Shown: in pieces, positions 23,336 through 38,300 of the stretch | Layout of the letters: each line of letters begins with the position of its first letter | Numbering within the stretch: the stretch's first letter is position 1 | Source of the DNA: Elephas maximus indicus | Lineage: Eukaryota; Chordata; Mammalia; Proboscidea; Elephantidae | Assembly: GCF_024166365.1 (NCBI RefSeq) | Contig: NC_064819.1 | Coordinates: 150,976,293 to 151,040,292 of the forward strand | DNA: 64,000 nt | Direction: 5' to 3' | Program-made: the position numbers and the translations under genes | Notes under the pieces: generated by a model | What the model saw: only the letters and a program-made list of their open reading frames with translations | Told to the model about the DNA's origin: nothing | Database searches by the model: none

Positions 23336-26300
23336 GTAAGAATGGATATTTTTGTGAATTACTCCATTATTAAAATTTTTTAAAGTGGAATTTTGTAAAG
23401 CTTTCCTAGATGTTATTCAGTTTAAAATACATAAGATCATAGAACAAGTTAGTGAAAAATAATTTTTAAAAGTCTATGAAGCATGTCAGTTCTATATGTA
23501 TAGAGACAGATTTAGAAGATCTTGATGAGTTTTAGAGACAATAATGTTCTCTTCCTATGTAGAAATTTTTTAACATGTATTTTTGTTTGTTATTGTAAAT
23601 ATTACTCATTGCCATGGTCTCTCTGTTCATGCTTTTGGTTAACAAGACAAAAGAAAAACACAGTAAAATATGCAAATAATTTCTCAACCTAAAATCTAGC
23701 GATTGCTTTCAACTTATTATTTCGTAAAATTTTTCTAGCACCATTTTCAATTTTGATGTTTATTGCTTCCTTTTTTCGACCTCTGATGAAAGTGCCGATG
23801 AATTGGGCAATATGAAAAATAGCCGAGTAATCAATCCCTGAGTAAGCAAGAGGCAGATGTTAAAAAATGTAAAGGTATTAATTTCATAATAATATGAAAT
23901 AACAAAATTATTTAATGACCTGTTTTCCTACTCTCAGGTGAAAGCTGTTGTCCTGGATCCAAGTAATGGATTTAACATGGATAGAGCCCTCATAAAAAGT
24001 GATGTGCAGAAACTTGTTAAGGTGATTATCCACCAATGCTCAAAATTGGAATTATTTATTCTCAATTCTACAGTATTTGTTTTAGTCACTTTTGCCTTCA
24101 GATGCATGAAACAATAGGAGAAATGACTGTGAGGATCAGACTGTGATGGAAAGCTTTGGAGGAGAACCAGAAAGGGCAGAAAATAATTTTTTTTCTCTTT
24201 CCTGGTTCAGGAAGAGTTTTTCTTTTTTTTCCTCTAATTCAGCTAAGTTGAAAGCAATGAAGTTCAATATACTTTTAATATCACAGGTACATAAACTAGT
24301 AAAATATATCATAATTCAAGTGATAAAAATAGTGCCCTTTTATCTCAGTTAAAAATCATGCGGGTGAGCTAATCTTTTTATTTATAAAGTCTAGTTTAGA
24401 ACAGTACTTGGACGTGGACGATCCAGGTGCACAGGCTTCCATAAAGACAGAGTCTTCAATCTTCCCTTCTGCATTCTACCCCCAGCCCTACTTCCCCACA
24501 CCTCAGGAAAGCGGGGTTATACTGGAGGAGGTGGGTTTGAGGGTGATGTTGCTAATGTGGTTGCCAGCTGCAGTATATGAAGCCTAAGGGGTGAGATGGC
24601 AAAAAAAAAGAAAGAAAAATTCAGGTTGACTACCCAATCTAAAAGGACAAGGCAGAGAAGTGAACTGAGCCATTTATGATAAGATACATATATACGTATA
24701 TGTATGCATATATATATAATGTATATAACATAACATATGTATATACATATACCTATAGCCATTGAGTCAATTCTGACTCATAGTGACCCTAAAGGACAGA
24801 GTAGAACTGCCCCATAGGGTTTCCAAGGAGCGCCTGGTGGATTTGAACTGCCAGCATATATATACACAGAAAGAGAGAGAGAGAAACAGATCAGAAGAAG
24901 AACTTTTGAAATAGAACACAGAGCCAGAAAAATTTTGTGAGCTGAGAAGGGTAGCTGCGACAGCTTTTTATAAAATGCATGTAACCTCTACCATCCACAA
25001 AGAAGGAGTGTTGTCCAAGAGTCAGATAAAATAGTAACAAGGAACTCTAGAAGAGCTCTAAACAGCATTAAAAGCTTCGTGGGATGTTTGCCTGCATTTA
25101 AACTGCATCGGCTAACCAAAATATCAAGTTTTGTTGCCTTGCACTGGGCTGTTAGCACCTGGGCATGGTGATATTGGTTAACTTAGTGGGAGATAACTTG
25201 TTATTTAATAAATATTGGGGAAATAACTTATTAGTAAATAACTAGTTACTTAATAAGCATTGTTGGTTGGGTAGGCTATAAAGCATAAAGCCCTCAAAGA
25301 GAAAAATAATAAAAGGGTCTCTTGGTGGATAAATATCACAGCCATTGCTTCGATGTGCCTCTTTGGAAAATAACTTTGGAAAATACTTTTGAATGTTTCA
25401 GGAAATGTAACCAGAAGCATTCATGGGCTATTCTTTTCTAGCTTTGTGTGGCTCGGCTATTGGATAGTAAAAATCCATCCCTGGATACCGTTAAGATGCA
25501 AGTCTACTTTGATATGAATTATACAAGCCGAGGTAACACATCTCTACCTATTTTGATGATTTTTAAAGTTTTCATAGTATATTTTAGGTAAAAACAATTT
25601 TTGGGAGGCAATATTTTTAAATGTTTTCCAACTTTGAAGAATATAGTAATGTTGGAATTGCTAAATGAGAAAACCACTAATGGCCTTTGTGAGTATTAAA
25701 AGTTAATCCTAATTATGATACCCATAATAATTATGTTTCCAAGTCTATTGTGTTATAACATTTATGACGCTAAAATCCGAAAACCCAAACCCACTGCTGT
25801 CAAATTGACTCTAATCCTATAGGACAGAGTAGAACTGCCCCATAGGGCTTCCGATGTTGTCAATTGTTATGGAAGCAGACTGCAACATCTTTCTTCTGCA
25901 GAGCAGCTGGTGGCTTCAAACCACGGACCTTTTGGTTAGCAGCCAAGCGCTTTAATCACTGTGCCGCCAGGTCTTCTTTTTTACATAACAATTAGAAACT
26001 AAAATAACCAGGCCACTGAAGTTCAGTTTGTAATTTGCATATTTTTTCTTTGTTTCTGGTGTATATTATTATTTCATACAAGCTTAGCCAAATTATGTAA
26101 CTGGCCATAAAAGAAATGAATGATGGGAAATTTAAGTAGAACATATTTTGATGTGTAGATAATTTAATACATCAAAGACAAGTTGTAAATAAAAGAAGGA
26201 AAATAAATTTCTCTGTTGACCGCCTTGCCCCCCACTGTAATGTAGTCATTATTAACCATTTGGTGATTTTCTTTGTTTTTTCTTTCCCTCTTTGTATTGG

Positions 26301-29300
26301 ACTTTTAGTTATGCTATATATTTAAAATCACGTATTTTGCTTTTTTTGCTTAATAAGGATGACATTTTAAAGCAATAAAATAGTCATGCAATTGATGCAA
26401 TTATAAGTGAGATTTTTTTTTTTTGTTAATTTGCCGAAAGTTCTCAGTTGCTTTTGTGGTAAGATTTTAGGTATGAATTGTGCATGTTTAATATGTTAAT
26501 TAATGTCCTTGTAATGGTAATATGGGGTGTATCATTGAGTCAGTTGCAAGAATCACTACCAGAATGCTCAGGAAGATAGTCTCCTGCCACATTCAAGCCT
26601 AGATCTCACAGTATCACAGGGATAAGAGGGATGGATATAGTTCTTGATGTAACGTTATATTATCAGAATTGTTATTCAGAGGAAATTTAACTAGAGCCAA
26701 AATAAAATTACACATATTTGAAGGAGAATGTGTATACTACATATTTAAATACTGAATATGCTTATATAAGTGTATGTCTCTTTATGTCTATGTATGTACA
26801 CACACTATAATGTATAAAACCAAACTATATACACACATATACATCTATATATATATATATATACAACTATATACATCATGGAAACCCTGGTGGCGTAGTA
26901 GTTAAGCGCTACCACTGCTAACCAAAGGGTGGGCAGTTCAAATCCTCCAGGCGCTCCTTGGAAACTCTATGGGGAGGTTCTACTCTGTCTTACAGGGTTG
27001 CTATGAGTCAGAATCGACTCGAAGGCACTGGGTTTGGTTTTTGGTTCGGTATATACATCATAGTGACCCTATAGGACAGAGTAGAACTGCCCCACAGGGG
27101 TTCCGAGGAGTGGCTGGTGGATTCGAACTGTCGACCTTTTTGGTTATCAGCCGAATGCTTAACAGCTGTGCCACCAGAGTTCCCCATATGTGTTGAAGTC
27201 ACTGTGAGTAATAAATCTTTCTCACTGGCTTCTTGTCTTAAGGTTACTTGTTGGCTACTGTTTATTTTTATTTTGGTTATTACATCTTAAGAAAATCCTT
27301 GTTTTCATGTAGTAGAATTGCTATTCTCCAGACAGTTTTTCTGGTCCTACTTTCTTTTACGAACAGAATTCTAAATATCAATTATATCGAACATTGTCCT
27401 TTACCACTTTTAGAGGAATTTCTTCAAGAACATCACCGGGTTCTAGAGTCTAGATTAGGCCCTATTAGCAGAGAGATTACAGATAACAGATCATGCGCTA
27501 GAGAAGAATTGGAAAGCCTCTATCGGAAGATTGTCAGCTACGTCTTACTACGCTCCGGACTTGGATCCCCTACAGATATCAAGATTGTCAGAGAGGCAAC
27601 AGGTAAAAAGGCATGAAGAATTTCCTTTCCCTAAGTGAAGATATATAATCACTGTATTTTATAAAATATGTTCAGTTAGAAGTGTAGAAGATCGAAGTTT
27701 CCTTTTTATCTGGAATAAAAACAAAAAACAAAAGCACAGACGAGGTAAAAGCTTACCCAGACTGCTTTTACACTGTGTGTCAATTCTAAAACTGAAGTTA
27801 ACACCTCTAGAAAGTGAAATATTATTAATTTTCTTAGAGTTGTATGTATATAGGGACCTATCACACCTCATTAAAACATTGGCAATATAATTAAGGGTAC
27901 CAGAATGATTGAGTATAGGAACAACTGATAAGGGAGATTTCATACTGATAAAAGGAGTTGAGTCTGTCACCAAAAATGGATGAAGGAAGAGGACAGGAAA
28001 TACTTCCTCACTTTCATACCTTAAGATGAAGACCAGGTGAGATCTCTTAGTCTTCCTATAGCTTTCTTCCATAATTATTTTAAAAGTGATTTTTTTCTAC
28101 TCACGATCCTAGTTACAAAACTTGTTTTATTACCCATTGCCAAAAAATAAAAAATAAAATGTATTGATGGATGTTTAATTATTGGAAATGGACCTGAGAA
28201 AATGGCATTAATTTTTAGTAGTCTAGCTTTGATATTCAAATGTCAGAAATTTAAAGAATCATATAAGAAACCCTAAAAAGACAAGTCCCTTCATGACTTT
28301 GTGCTGAGGGAAAGAAAAAAACTTGTGATTTAATTTTGGATATCTTTATTCTGCCATTTTGTTTTCCTTTTTATGCATTATTTTAGCTGCCCTGCAGAGT
28401 GTCTTTCCTCAGGCTGAGCTTGGGACATTTCTAACTCTTTCTAAAAAGGACAAAGAACGCCAGCTGAAAGAACTCACCATGATTGTTACTGGAATTCGTT
28501 TATTTAACAGAGACTGTGGAAAGGGAGGAGAAGGCATTGATGATTGTAGGTACATTAGGTTAATTCTATAAATCTGTGATGATTTATATAGGGTTAAAAT
28601 TTAACTTGCATCATGAGGAAAATAATACACAACACACTGTTGATATTCTTAGATTTAAGATTTGCAGTTTTGATTTTTCCTGAGGGATAACTGCTGTTCA
28701 TAATATGTAGTAATTTTTAATTTTGTTGGGGCAAAACTTTAAATTTCATGCACCGTGAAGCAGTATGGAGAGTAATCAGTGAAAGGGATGAGGGGGCCTG
28801 CCCAGAGACCAGCCTTGTCAATACAGTGGGGACTTCACTCCAAGTCAAGTAACCAAAATGGAGTAAAACTCACTGATTTAAAAAATAAAAATTACCCTTA
28901 AAAGAAAACAGTCGCTGGTGCTGTTAACGAAATGAAAAAGTCCAAGAAAAGATATTTGCAAATCTATAAATTCAAGAGTGTCTATTATGCTGTTATATGT
29001 TGTTGGTGATGTTAGGTGCTGTCAAGTTGGTTCCGACTCATGGTGACCCTGTGTACAGCAGAACAAAACCCTGCCTGATCCTGTGCCATCCTCACAATTG
29101 TTGCTATGTTTGAGCCTATTGTTGCAGCCATGTGTCAATCCATCTTGTTGAGGGTCTTTCTCTCTTTTGCTAACCCTCTGCTTTACCAAGCATGATGTCC
29201 TTCTCCAGCCCTGGTCCTTCCTGATAACATGTCCAAAATATGTGAGACAAGTCTCGCCATCCTCGCTTTTAAGGAGCATTGTGGCTGTACTTCTGCTGTA

Positions 29301-32300
29301 CGTTTACTGCATTCTTTATCAAGGAGTCCGAAAGTACTCATGAAATATTTGATCAAGGACCTACCAGTAGAAGAAACTTTTTTATGAATTTGGCACTTGT
29401 GTAGGCCCGCTGGCAAGGTGTCTTATCAGATCATCGCTGGTCTAGTAATAGGGTAATTGTTAACATCTGAAAAATTGCTCTAAAAAGTCAAATTCTCATT
29501 CTGGATAAAGTTTCCTCCCTTGTGAGACTATTTTTCAGTATCCTGAGAGTTTGTAGACAGCATCCTTTTTTTTTTTTTAACTTTCTTACAAATAGAAAAG
29601 TAGATATAGGAGGAGAGATCACTGACTTTTTCTAAGAGTACATTGTCAACCTCCACGTAATACCAAAGCCTATCTCTTGTTTTAGTGGCAGTTCATCAGC
29701 TCTAACTTTGGGTTATCATTGTGACGGTATCTTTGTTTGCATAAGGTCTTTTTGGTATCCCTTCTTTCATGGTGTGGGACCCATGAGACGTGTGCCTCAT
29801 TATCATTAATTTGGTTGGGAAAAAAGTACTTCAACTTAATGCTTAAAATAAGACCACTTTCTAAGTTTTTTTCTTAATTCTTTTAGACTCCTTCTTGACC
29901 CTCTTTTAAACCTTTAAAAACAGTGCCAGCTATTCTACATGAAGCAATCCCAGCCACCACGCAGCACATTGATACCCAACTTCAGACTGCTCAGGACCAA
30001 GCCTACCGCTACACAGCCATCCTTGAGAAAGTAGCACAGAACCCACTCGTGAGTCAAGAATTTCAGCCATATATGCTAAAAGAAGCACTATTTAACGTGC
30101 GACAGTATGAGATATTCCTTCAGATAGTTTTGGTGAGCTAACGTCACAATATCTGGCCTTTTCCATATAATGGAACCTCTGTATATTATGGGGCTAAAAT
30201 AGAAGTAGAATCAAGTCGTTGATTAGAAGACTACCTCAATAACTGCTCAGTTTACATTGAATCTGTAGAACCAAGGACTAAAATAGAAATGGGAAAGTTG
30301 GATTTTGATTTGAATGAAATATATTTTAGAGTTGTTGACTTTCCTTGATATCCAGTAATATGATTGTTAGCATGCTATAGTTAAGGAGGGGTAAGTGTGT
30401 GTATGTGAGTAGTGTTGGTGTTGTTTGTTTTAAGTAAGAGCAAGTGCTTAACACATTTGCCAGGTAGTTGTTTGTTGTTGTCGTTAGGTGCTGTCGAGTC
30501 GGTTCTGACTCACAGCGACCCTATGCACAACAGAACGAAACACTGCCCAGTCCTGAGCCATCCTTACAATTGTTGTTATGCTTGAGCTCATTGTTGCAGC
30601 CCTGTCAATCCACCTCGTTGAGGGTCTTCCTCTTTTCTGCTGACCGTGTACTCTGCCAAGCATGACGTCCTTCTCCAGGGACTGATCCCTCCTGACAACA
30701 TGTCCAAAGTATGTAAGACGCAGTCTTGCCATCCTTGCCTCTAAGGAGCATTCTGGCTGCACTCCCTCCAAGACAGATTTGTTCGTTCTTTTGGCCGTCC
30801 ATGGTATATTCAATATTCTTCACCAACACCACAATTCAAAGGTGTCAATTCTTCTTCTGTCTTCCTTATTCATTGTCCAGCTTTCACATGCATATGATGC
30901 AACTGAAAATACCATGGCTTGGGTCAGGTGCACCTTAGTCTTCAAGGTGACATCTTTGCTCTTCAACACTTTGAAGAGGTCCATTGCAGCAGATTTACCC
31001 AATGCAACGCGTCTTTTGATTTCTTGACCGCTGCTTCCATGGCTGTTGATTGTACATCCAAGTAAAATGAAATCCTTGCCTTGACAGCTTCAGTCTTTTC
31101 TCTGTTTATTATGATGTTGCTCATTGGTCCAGTTGTGAGGATTTTTGTTTTCTTTATGCTGATGACATGATTTCCTTGCAAAAAACAAGTTGTCCTCACA
31201 ACTGGCCTACTATCTAATTGCTGTCAGAAAGGAAGACTTTAAACCAGCTATTCAAAATCTAAATCATCTTTTAGGGTAGATGTTCCCCTAATATTTAACT
31301 GACTTGTGGCAACCAGCCTTATATAACTAGTCAGATACTGTTGTTGTTGTCAGGCGCCATCAAGTCGATTCTGATCATAGCAACCGTATGTACAACAGAA
31401 CAAAACACTGCCCGGTCCTGCACCATCCTCACAGTCATTGTTAGGTTGGAGCCCATTGTTGCAGCCACTGTGTCAGTCCATCTTGTTGATGGCCTTCTTC
31501 TTTTTCACTAACCCTCTACCAAGCATGATCTCCTTCTCTGGGGACTGGTCCCTCCTGATAACATGTTCTAAGTACGTGAGAGGAAGTCTTGCCATCCTCA
31601 CTTCTGAGGAGCACTCTGGCTGTATTCTTCCAAGACAGACTTGTTTATTCTTCTGGAAGTCCATGGTGTATTCAATATTTTTTGCCAACACCATAATTCA
31701 AAAGCATCAATATTTCTTTGGTCTTCTTTATTCATTTTCCAGCTTTCAAATGCATATGAGGCAATTGAAAATATTGTGGCTTGGGTTGGATGCACCCTAG
31801 TCCTCAAAATGACATTTTTGCTTTTTAACAATTTAAAGAGGTCTTTTGCAGCAGATTTGCTCAACGCAGTGCGTTGTTTGATTTCTTGATGGCTGCATCC
31901 ATGGGCGTTGATTGTGGATCCAAGTAAAATGAAATCTTTGATAGTAAAAGGCATATTTTATAATCAATTTATCTTGAAGTGCATATGGGTCCACATGGCA
32001 TTCTGCACTACAGGGACCTTTTAGGGTGTAGAACCTCACATTCGCTTTTGTCATTGGCCTTCGGAAAGGATATATTAGAAGAAAGAGCCTTATGAAACTG
32101 TTACACATACTGTAAGGATGCTGTAAAGGACATTGTTCATTATATAGTGTCTTCTCATAGCTTTCAATCATGAATAGTATTCAACCCACTTACATTCTTG
32201 CATTCTCATTGGAGTTCTCACCTCTCAGTGCTATGCAGACAATGAGTAGAGTGTAGAAGTGATAAATGTGTAGAAGTGATAAGTGTGGGTTCTGCAGACA

Positions 32301-35300
32301 ATATGGGTTCTTATGGTGACTTGGCCACTTAAGAAATCTGCATCTTTGAGGAAGTTGCTTAATTTCCCTGTGTCTTGACTTCCTTATCTGTAAAATGGGA
32401 GTATTAATAATCCCCACTATCTATCGACAGCAAGTAGAACAGTAGGTGACATGCAATAATAGCTCAATAAATAGATATTATGTTGGTGATGATGCTGATG
32501 ATTAACACCATCATTATTGTCAGGGCCCTAGGAGAACTGCCCTAATTTCATTTTGTTAGGGGCATAAGCTGAAGAGCTCTTATTTTTCTAGACAGTATCT
32601 CATTGCCAAGCCCCTTGATGTTTATACTACTGAGAAGGTTAACTTTCTAATCTTAGCACTCTTCATGGCTATTTTATACTGATGTTATACAAGATGAGTT
32701 CTCTTAGCTTCCTGACTTTGCTTGATCAGTGTTTCTTCTTATTGTTTAGTTTTTAACTATCCAATCCTTCCCGATCAATATGCCTTAGTTAAAATTAAGA
32801 TTGATTATTACAAAGTAGATATTGGATTAATCAGTAATATTTCTAGGTTATAAAAAAAGAAAAAATAGAGTATGTCAATTAATTTATCTTTAGCTGAGAT
32901 ATTTTCCTATCTTAAAATCTATTAATATTTTTTAAAGTCATATTATTTGAATAGATATTGATATAATTTTGTATTGATTTTGATGGAAAAAAATTCTTTT
33001 GCTACTGCTATATTCAGTTTATGTAAAAAATCCAATTACAGCCTGGATGAGACAGTGGGTTATTTTATTTTGACAAGGCCTTTTTCTGCTGCAGTGAGCA
33101 ATTTCAAATATTCTGGAAAAGGAAAGGGAGGGGCGTCTTGTTGACCCTCTTAGCTGAGAGAACAGAATTCCATCCTCTGTGGGCTTTCAAAGTGCAAGTC
33201 AGTCACCAAAGGGAGAAAGCTGCCAGTTGTTATCATGCAAGTAAAAGTTGTGTTTGTTACATAACACTTCTTAAAATTTGTGAGGCTTTTGAAGACTTCT
33301 GTTCCAAAGTTACATTTACAGGGTCTATTTACATAGTAGGCACATAGGACTTCTTGATACTTTCTGATGATGCAAGTGAAAACCCAGTTAGAATTTGTGC
33401 TTGTTTTAGACTTCTTGAAAATTGTCCATGAAAGAAGGTATGGAGCGCTTACAAATTAAAAAGGAGAAGGAAAAGAAGCAGCAGCAGCATACCAGATCAC
33501 ATGTTTTCCCCCAAGCATTTGACTGCACTGTGTGAAAACAGAAATTTTAGGTGACAGCATACCTAGAGGGCTAACTTTTCAGCTAAAACTTCATGCTTGT
33601 GAACAAGTCTTTTTTTTGGCAAAATGTATAGAAAGTAATTGTTCTAGAACATTGTCAGGAAAAATCAAAAAGTTCTGTGTGCCTACCCTATGAATGGGCT
33701 CTGAAAACATAGCTTGAGGGAAGGAATCTATGAGTATCTTTATCTATAGGTTTAAAAAAGTGTAATGTACTCAATTAATGTCACTGATTTGTACATGTGA
33801 AGAATGTTGAAATGGCAAATGTTATATATATTTAACACAATTAAAAAAAAGTGTTCTGTGTTGATGGAAATTTTACTTTGGAGTACCTGCAAATTTTCTT
33901 CTGTTTCTTGTGACCTACAAATACAAAAAGACTTTAAAGATTGCATTTTCATATTTTATTTTGAAAACAAAACTAAAAAACAAACAGAAAAAAAAACTCA
34001 GTGGAATAGGCAAAAGGACCTGTAGTCTAAGGATAGGATTGATAACATTATACAGGAGAATTAAGCAAGAGGAAAGGTAATGTTTAAACAGTAGTATGGA
34101 TAAAATGCAAACCCTGGTGGTGTAGTGGTTAAGAGCTAACCAAAAGGCTGGCAGTTTGAATCTACCAGGCGGTCCTTGGAAACTCTATGGGGCAGTTCTA
34201 CTCTGTCCTTAGTCAGAGTTGATTTGACGGTAATGGGTTTGGTTTGTTTTTTTGGATGGGCAAAATAAAACAGGATGCATGTTACATTTGTAAAATAAAA
34301 GATTTTGTTAGTTGACCTGCATTGATAATATTTTATATTTCTTATGATGCAATTATTTTTATCGTTAAAATAGTCTAGTAAAGCGTGTTATTAGGCTATT
34401 GATATCTGAGAACTCATTTTTTTTTCTCTTTAAAGAAATGTCACTCTTTTACAGTGTACTGGTAAACCCACACTACCACCGTTTCTGATCACATCTTACA
34501 CAGTGTAGTATAAAGGTTAAGGGCTGGACTCTGGGTTCAGGTGGTCTGGGGTAGAACCACAATTCTACCCTGAATATCTGTGGGCAGTTTAATTACTCTT
34601 TTTACACATTGGTTTTCTCATTTGTACTTACCCCTTTTTGTACTTGTCAGTATTTAATAAGGAGCCCTGGTGGTGCAGTGGTTAAGTGCTCGGCTGCTGA
34701 AGGAAAGGTCAGCAGTTTGAGCCCACCAGCAGCTCTGTGGGAGAAAGATGTGGCAGTCTGCTTCCATAAAGATTTACAGCCTTGGAAGCCCTGTGGGACA
34801 GTTCTACTTTGTTCTATAAAGTTGCTATGAGTCGGAGTCGACTCAATGGCAAGGGGAATGTATTAGCACACAGGAAGAATAAATTTTAGTAATTATCTCA
34901 AATTCGGCATTTTGCACCTTATTTCAGATTACCATTGTCATGTCAGAAATATATTGTTTTCCTTTCAGTGCTGTGCTTTTAAAGATTTTATGCATCCTCG
35001 AGTATAATTTTACTAAATCGTGGTATCAAAATAGTTTTCAAAGGAATGCCTCATTAATTTTTATCATTGGGAAATGGGAAAATAATAGCTATACCAAGCT
35101 CTGTTGGGGGAACACTTTTTCAGGAATTCATTTATATTGAGTATCAAAGAATAATTTAAGAATTTCAAGAAATTCATCCATCTAAGAAATATTTCTGGAG
35201 CACCTTCTATATGCAAGTACTATTCTCAGTGTTGGAGATAGAGTGTAGAACAAAGCCCTGCTCTCACTGAGCTTACCCTTAGGGGGTGAGGGAAGAGGAT

Positions 35301-38300
35301 AGGGTATAAACTGCATATGATATTTATAATTAAATTATAAAAAATCGTTCACAGTCAGATATAATTACCTGTGCTCAAGAAGTGGAAATGATGATAAAGC
35401 AGTTAGCAGCCCAACTGGAACAATTAAAAATGACTGTTAAATCAAAGACTGCTGTCCCAACATCACAAGTCTTTGTAAGTATCTGTCATCAATTTTGACC
35501 TTGTTTAAGGGTGAACATACTTTTTGAGTCCTATATGTTAGATCAGAAGGCATTACAATTATATTTAATTACTAAAAATACAACATTAATTTTATATATG
35601 TTGATTCTGTCCTTTATGGTTATTTTGTAATAATAGTATATTTTGATGAGAGGATTCCCCTTTATAAGCAATTGTTACCAAAGGAAATGAGAATATATAT
35701 TATGATAAGCATAAATTAGTATTGGTTGTGGCAAAAGAAGTAATAGAGTGCAATGTTAAAAATGTGTTCATAAAATCTTGTCAGAAATTTTCTGCAGCAA
35801 GGAGGTGATAGAAATTGCGACCTTTGTGAAAAGACAGATAATAATCATCTTGTTTATCAGGCCTGCCACTTACCCTTTCTGATTATTATTTGTACCATTT
35901 TGTGGGGAAGCTTGGCAGCCCCTACCTGGACAAACAGGTATAAGATGTACATGCCGTATTTTATAGAGCATTTGAGACTCTGATAACTTTCTGCAATCAT
36001 TCTCAATATTTCTTTTTGAAAACCAAGATATAAAAAGCTAAGTTGTTTTACTTGTATGTGGAGTCTGTTTTTTTGTTTGTTGTATTAACAGTGCCTTTAA
36101 TGTAATAAAAACATTCATCTTATTGACCCAAAAACCTTTGACTTGCAGATCACAAGACATGCCCCAAGATCTTTCTCTAGACTTTCCAGGTTCTTTTGAA
36201 TCATAATTGGGCCAGAAAAATCTAATTATAATGAGTCCCTATTTAACCTTTTAAAAAAGAGATGATATTTTTGCCTTGATTTTTTGAGGTGAAGCTTCCA
36301 TAAATCTTTCTTAGGTAATTGAATGTGTTTGGCTTTTTTTGAGTACATTGACTTTATAACAAGTATGCCAAAATTAAATGCTTTGAAATAAAACACAAGT
36401 TTATTTTCTCATAATTTATAAGCCTAATTTCTATCTAGATTTTATACTCTAACTTCATAAGACTTTCACTTGATTAAGGAAGAAATAATTTCTTTACAAA
36501 TGACAATTTGTATTTATTTTCAAGAGCACATTGCTTTATAATTTTATTAAATAGTTAAATTTAAACCTTTTTTTCTCTTCCTCAGCCCATTTTCATTGCA
36601 CTTTCCAATCTGTGGACTAGCTTTCAGGATGAAACTGTGTTGCTTAGTGTCCTCAGTAATTTAACTACTCACCTTGAGCCATTCCTGGGCGCTCACGAAC
36701 TACTCTTTCCTGAAAGAGTAATACAAGATCTTCTTGATGGGGTGACTGTGAAAACTGATGTGTGTAGAATGAAAGAACACATGGGTAATGGAAATTATCT
36801 ATTATTTCCTCTTCTTTTAAGAATTACCTCCAGGATAAACTCACTCTTTTGTTTTAAAATTTTAATGTCTTTCTAATAAAGTATTAAACATTGTAATGTT
36901 CATTACAGCAAATGTAGAAAACAGAAAACATGTAAATTGAATATTTTACTATCCAGCAATGGCTGTTGCTGATTATTTCTGTTAACAATGATTTTCTGTG
37001 CTTATGTATTTCCAGTGCAGTCTTAGTGACTTTATTATTGATTTGTAGTAGGAAAGGGTATTAATCCTTTTTTATATTTGTCACAGAAAAGGCTCCATTT
37101 CTTTGGAGTGCTATTTGGCATGTATCTACCTAAGATTCAGATTTAGGATTTATAAATCAATAAATTTCTTGCATGTAAAAATTAATTGAGCTAATTTTAT
37201 GCCCTTTTGGAGATACCTTGGTTCTTACTGAAAGGCTGCCTTTATCAATAAACTGCTTTGGACTATTCTATCTTAGCTAAATGCAACTTAAAATTTATGA
37301 GAAATGCCAAAATACAGCTTGGAACTTGAGTTATTTTCTAAAAAGAAAGTTTTCCCAGAAAACGAAAGTAGATAATTTTCTTTTACATGTTCTATTTTTG
37401 AAAAAAAAGGAAAATAAAAAGGTAGCAGTAATTTATTTTCTTAAATTACTAAAATATATAAAAACTGAAAATAAAATATTCAAAAGCATCTTTTTAGTTC
37501 AAGTTTTTACTAATGTCATTTCATAAAAACAGCATATCAATGCAAATATAAATGAAATTTATATTTATATACATTTATAAAAACAAATTTGTATAAATGA
37601 AATATATTAATATATTTCAAAAATATATTGAAAATGTTTTTAATATAAATAGAATTAAAAAATTAATGTAACTTTAACACTGGGTATTAAACCAAACCAG
37701 ACTGACAAGACAGTTCACTTGCAACTTTTTAGATTTACCAAACACCCAGTGCTAGAGGTGTTATTTTCTACCACACATCAGAACTTTCTATTCACTAGGA
37801 CAGTTTTTATTATTACTGCCCTAGGGAACTGGGAGACCTAATGTTCTTTTGAAATAATTTAACTTACACCTGTTGCAGCTCATCACTGTTTGAGGCCTCC
37901 GGGCATATCAGAAAAAAAGAGGGGAAGTTTATTTTCTCCAAATTATGCATTTACTTCTAGTTGTGGGGTCTTCTGTTTGGATGTAGAGCCAGGCACAGAA
38001 GTCTAGATGGGACTGTGAAAGCTGAGAACCTTGGGGAAACAATGTTTTATAAAGATACATTTTTATTTGTGTCAAAATATTTAGTCAGTTTGCTCATCAA
38101 ATGTAAATAGGTAAACCAATCAATACTAGGAAGAATTTTTAAAAATATAAAGAACTGTATACCTTGTTATCAAAATCAAGTTATGAAGAGATACTTCTTT
38201 AACTCTTACTATTGAGAACATTCTCAACGATTTCAAGAAGCAATGGTCCTAGAGTATAAGTGTCATTTCAGAACATTTTCCACCTAGTGTATTACTGAGA

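Larger units (their letters stand above)
24022..25441 (+). other. CFAP206 intron after coding exon 2
   Basis: It contains a TA/CATA microsatellite at 24679-24751 and a minus-strand AfroSINE at 24752-24856, followed by a short ATAT/GA tract. The rest is unique. Confidence 0.75.
25533..27413 (+). other. CFAP206 intron after coding exon 3
   Basis: It holds a minus-strand SINE (25776-25975), a TA-rich microsatellite (about 26745-26867) and a facing SINE pair (26880-27186). Confidence 0.8.
30133..35354 (+). other. CFAP206 intron after coding exon 6 (5.2 kb)
   Basis: It holds two same-orientation RTE fragments (30471-31165, 31339-31945), MIR-like remnants (about 32290-32470 and 34505-34630), two plus-strand SINEs (34107-34253, 34659-34855) and an L2-like piece (about 35170-35310). 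Between 32480 and 34100 I see only AT-rich unique sequence. Confidence 0.8.

Noticed and set aside
27248-27413. Upstream extension of CFAP206 coding exon 4 from an ATG at 27248
   Set aside because: The extra residues do not fit the family and the phase joins only at the acceptor ending at 27413.
27659-28072. 137-codon minus-strand open frame in a CFAP206 intron
   Set aside because: AT-rich unique intron sequence with no motif, splice context or promoter; likely a chance frame.
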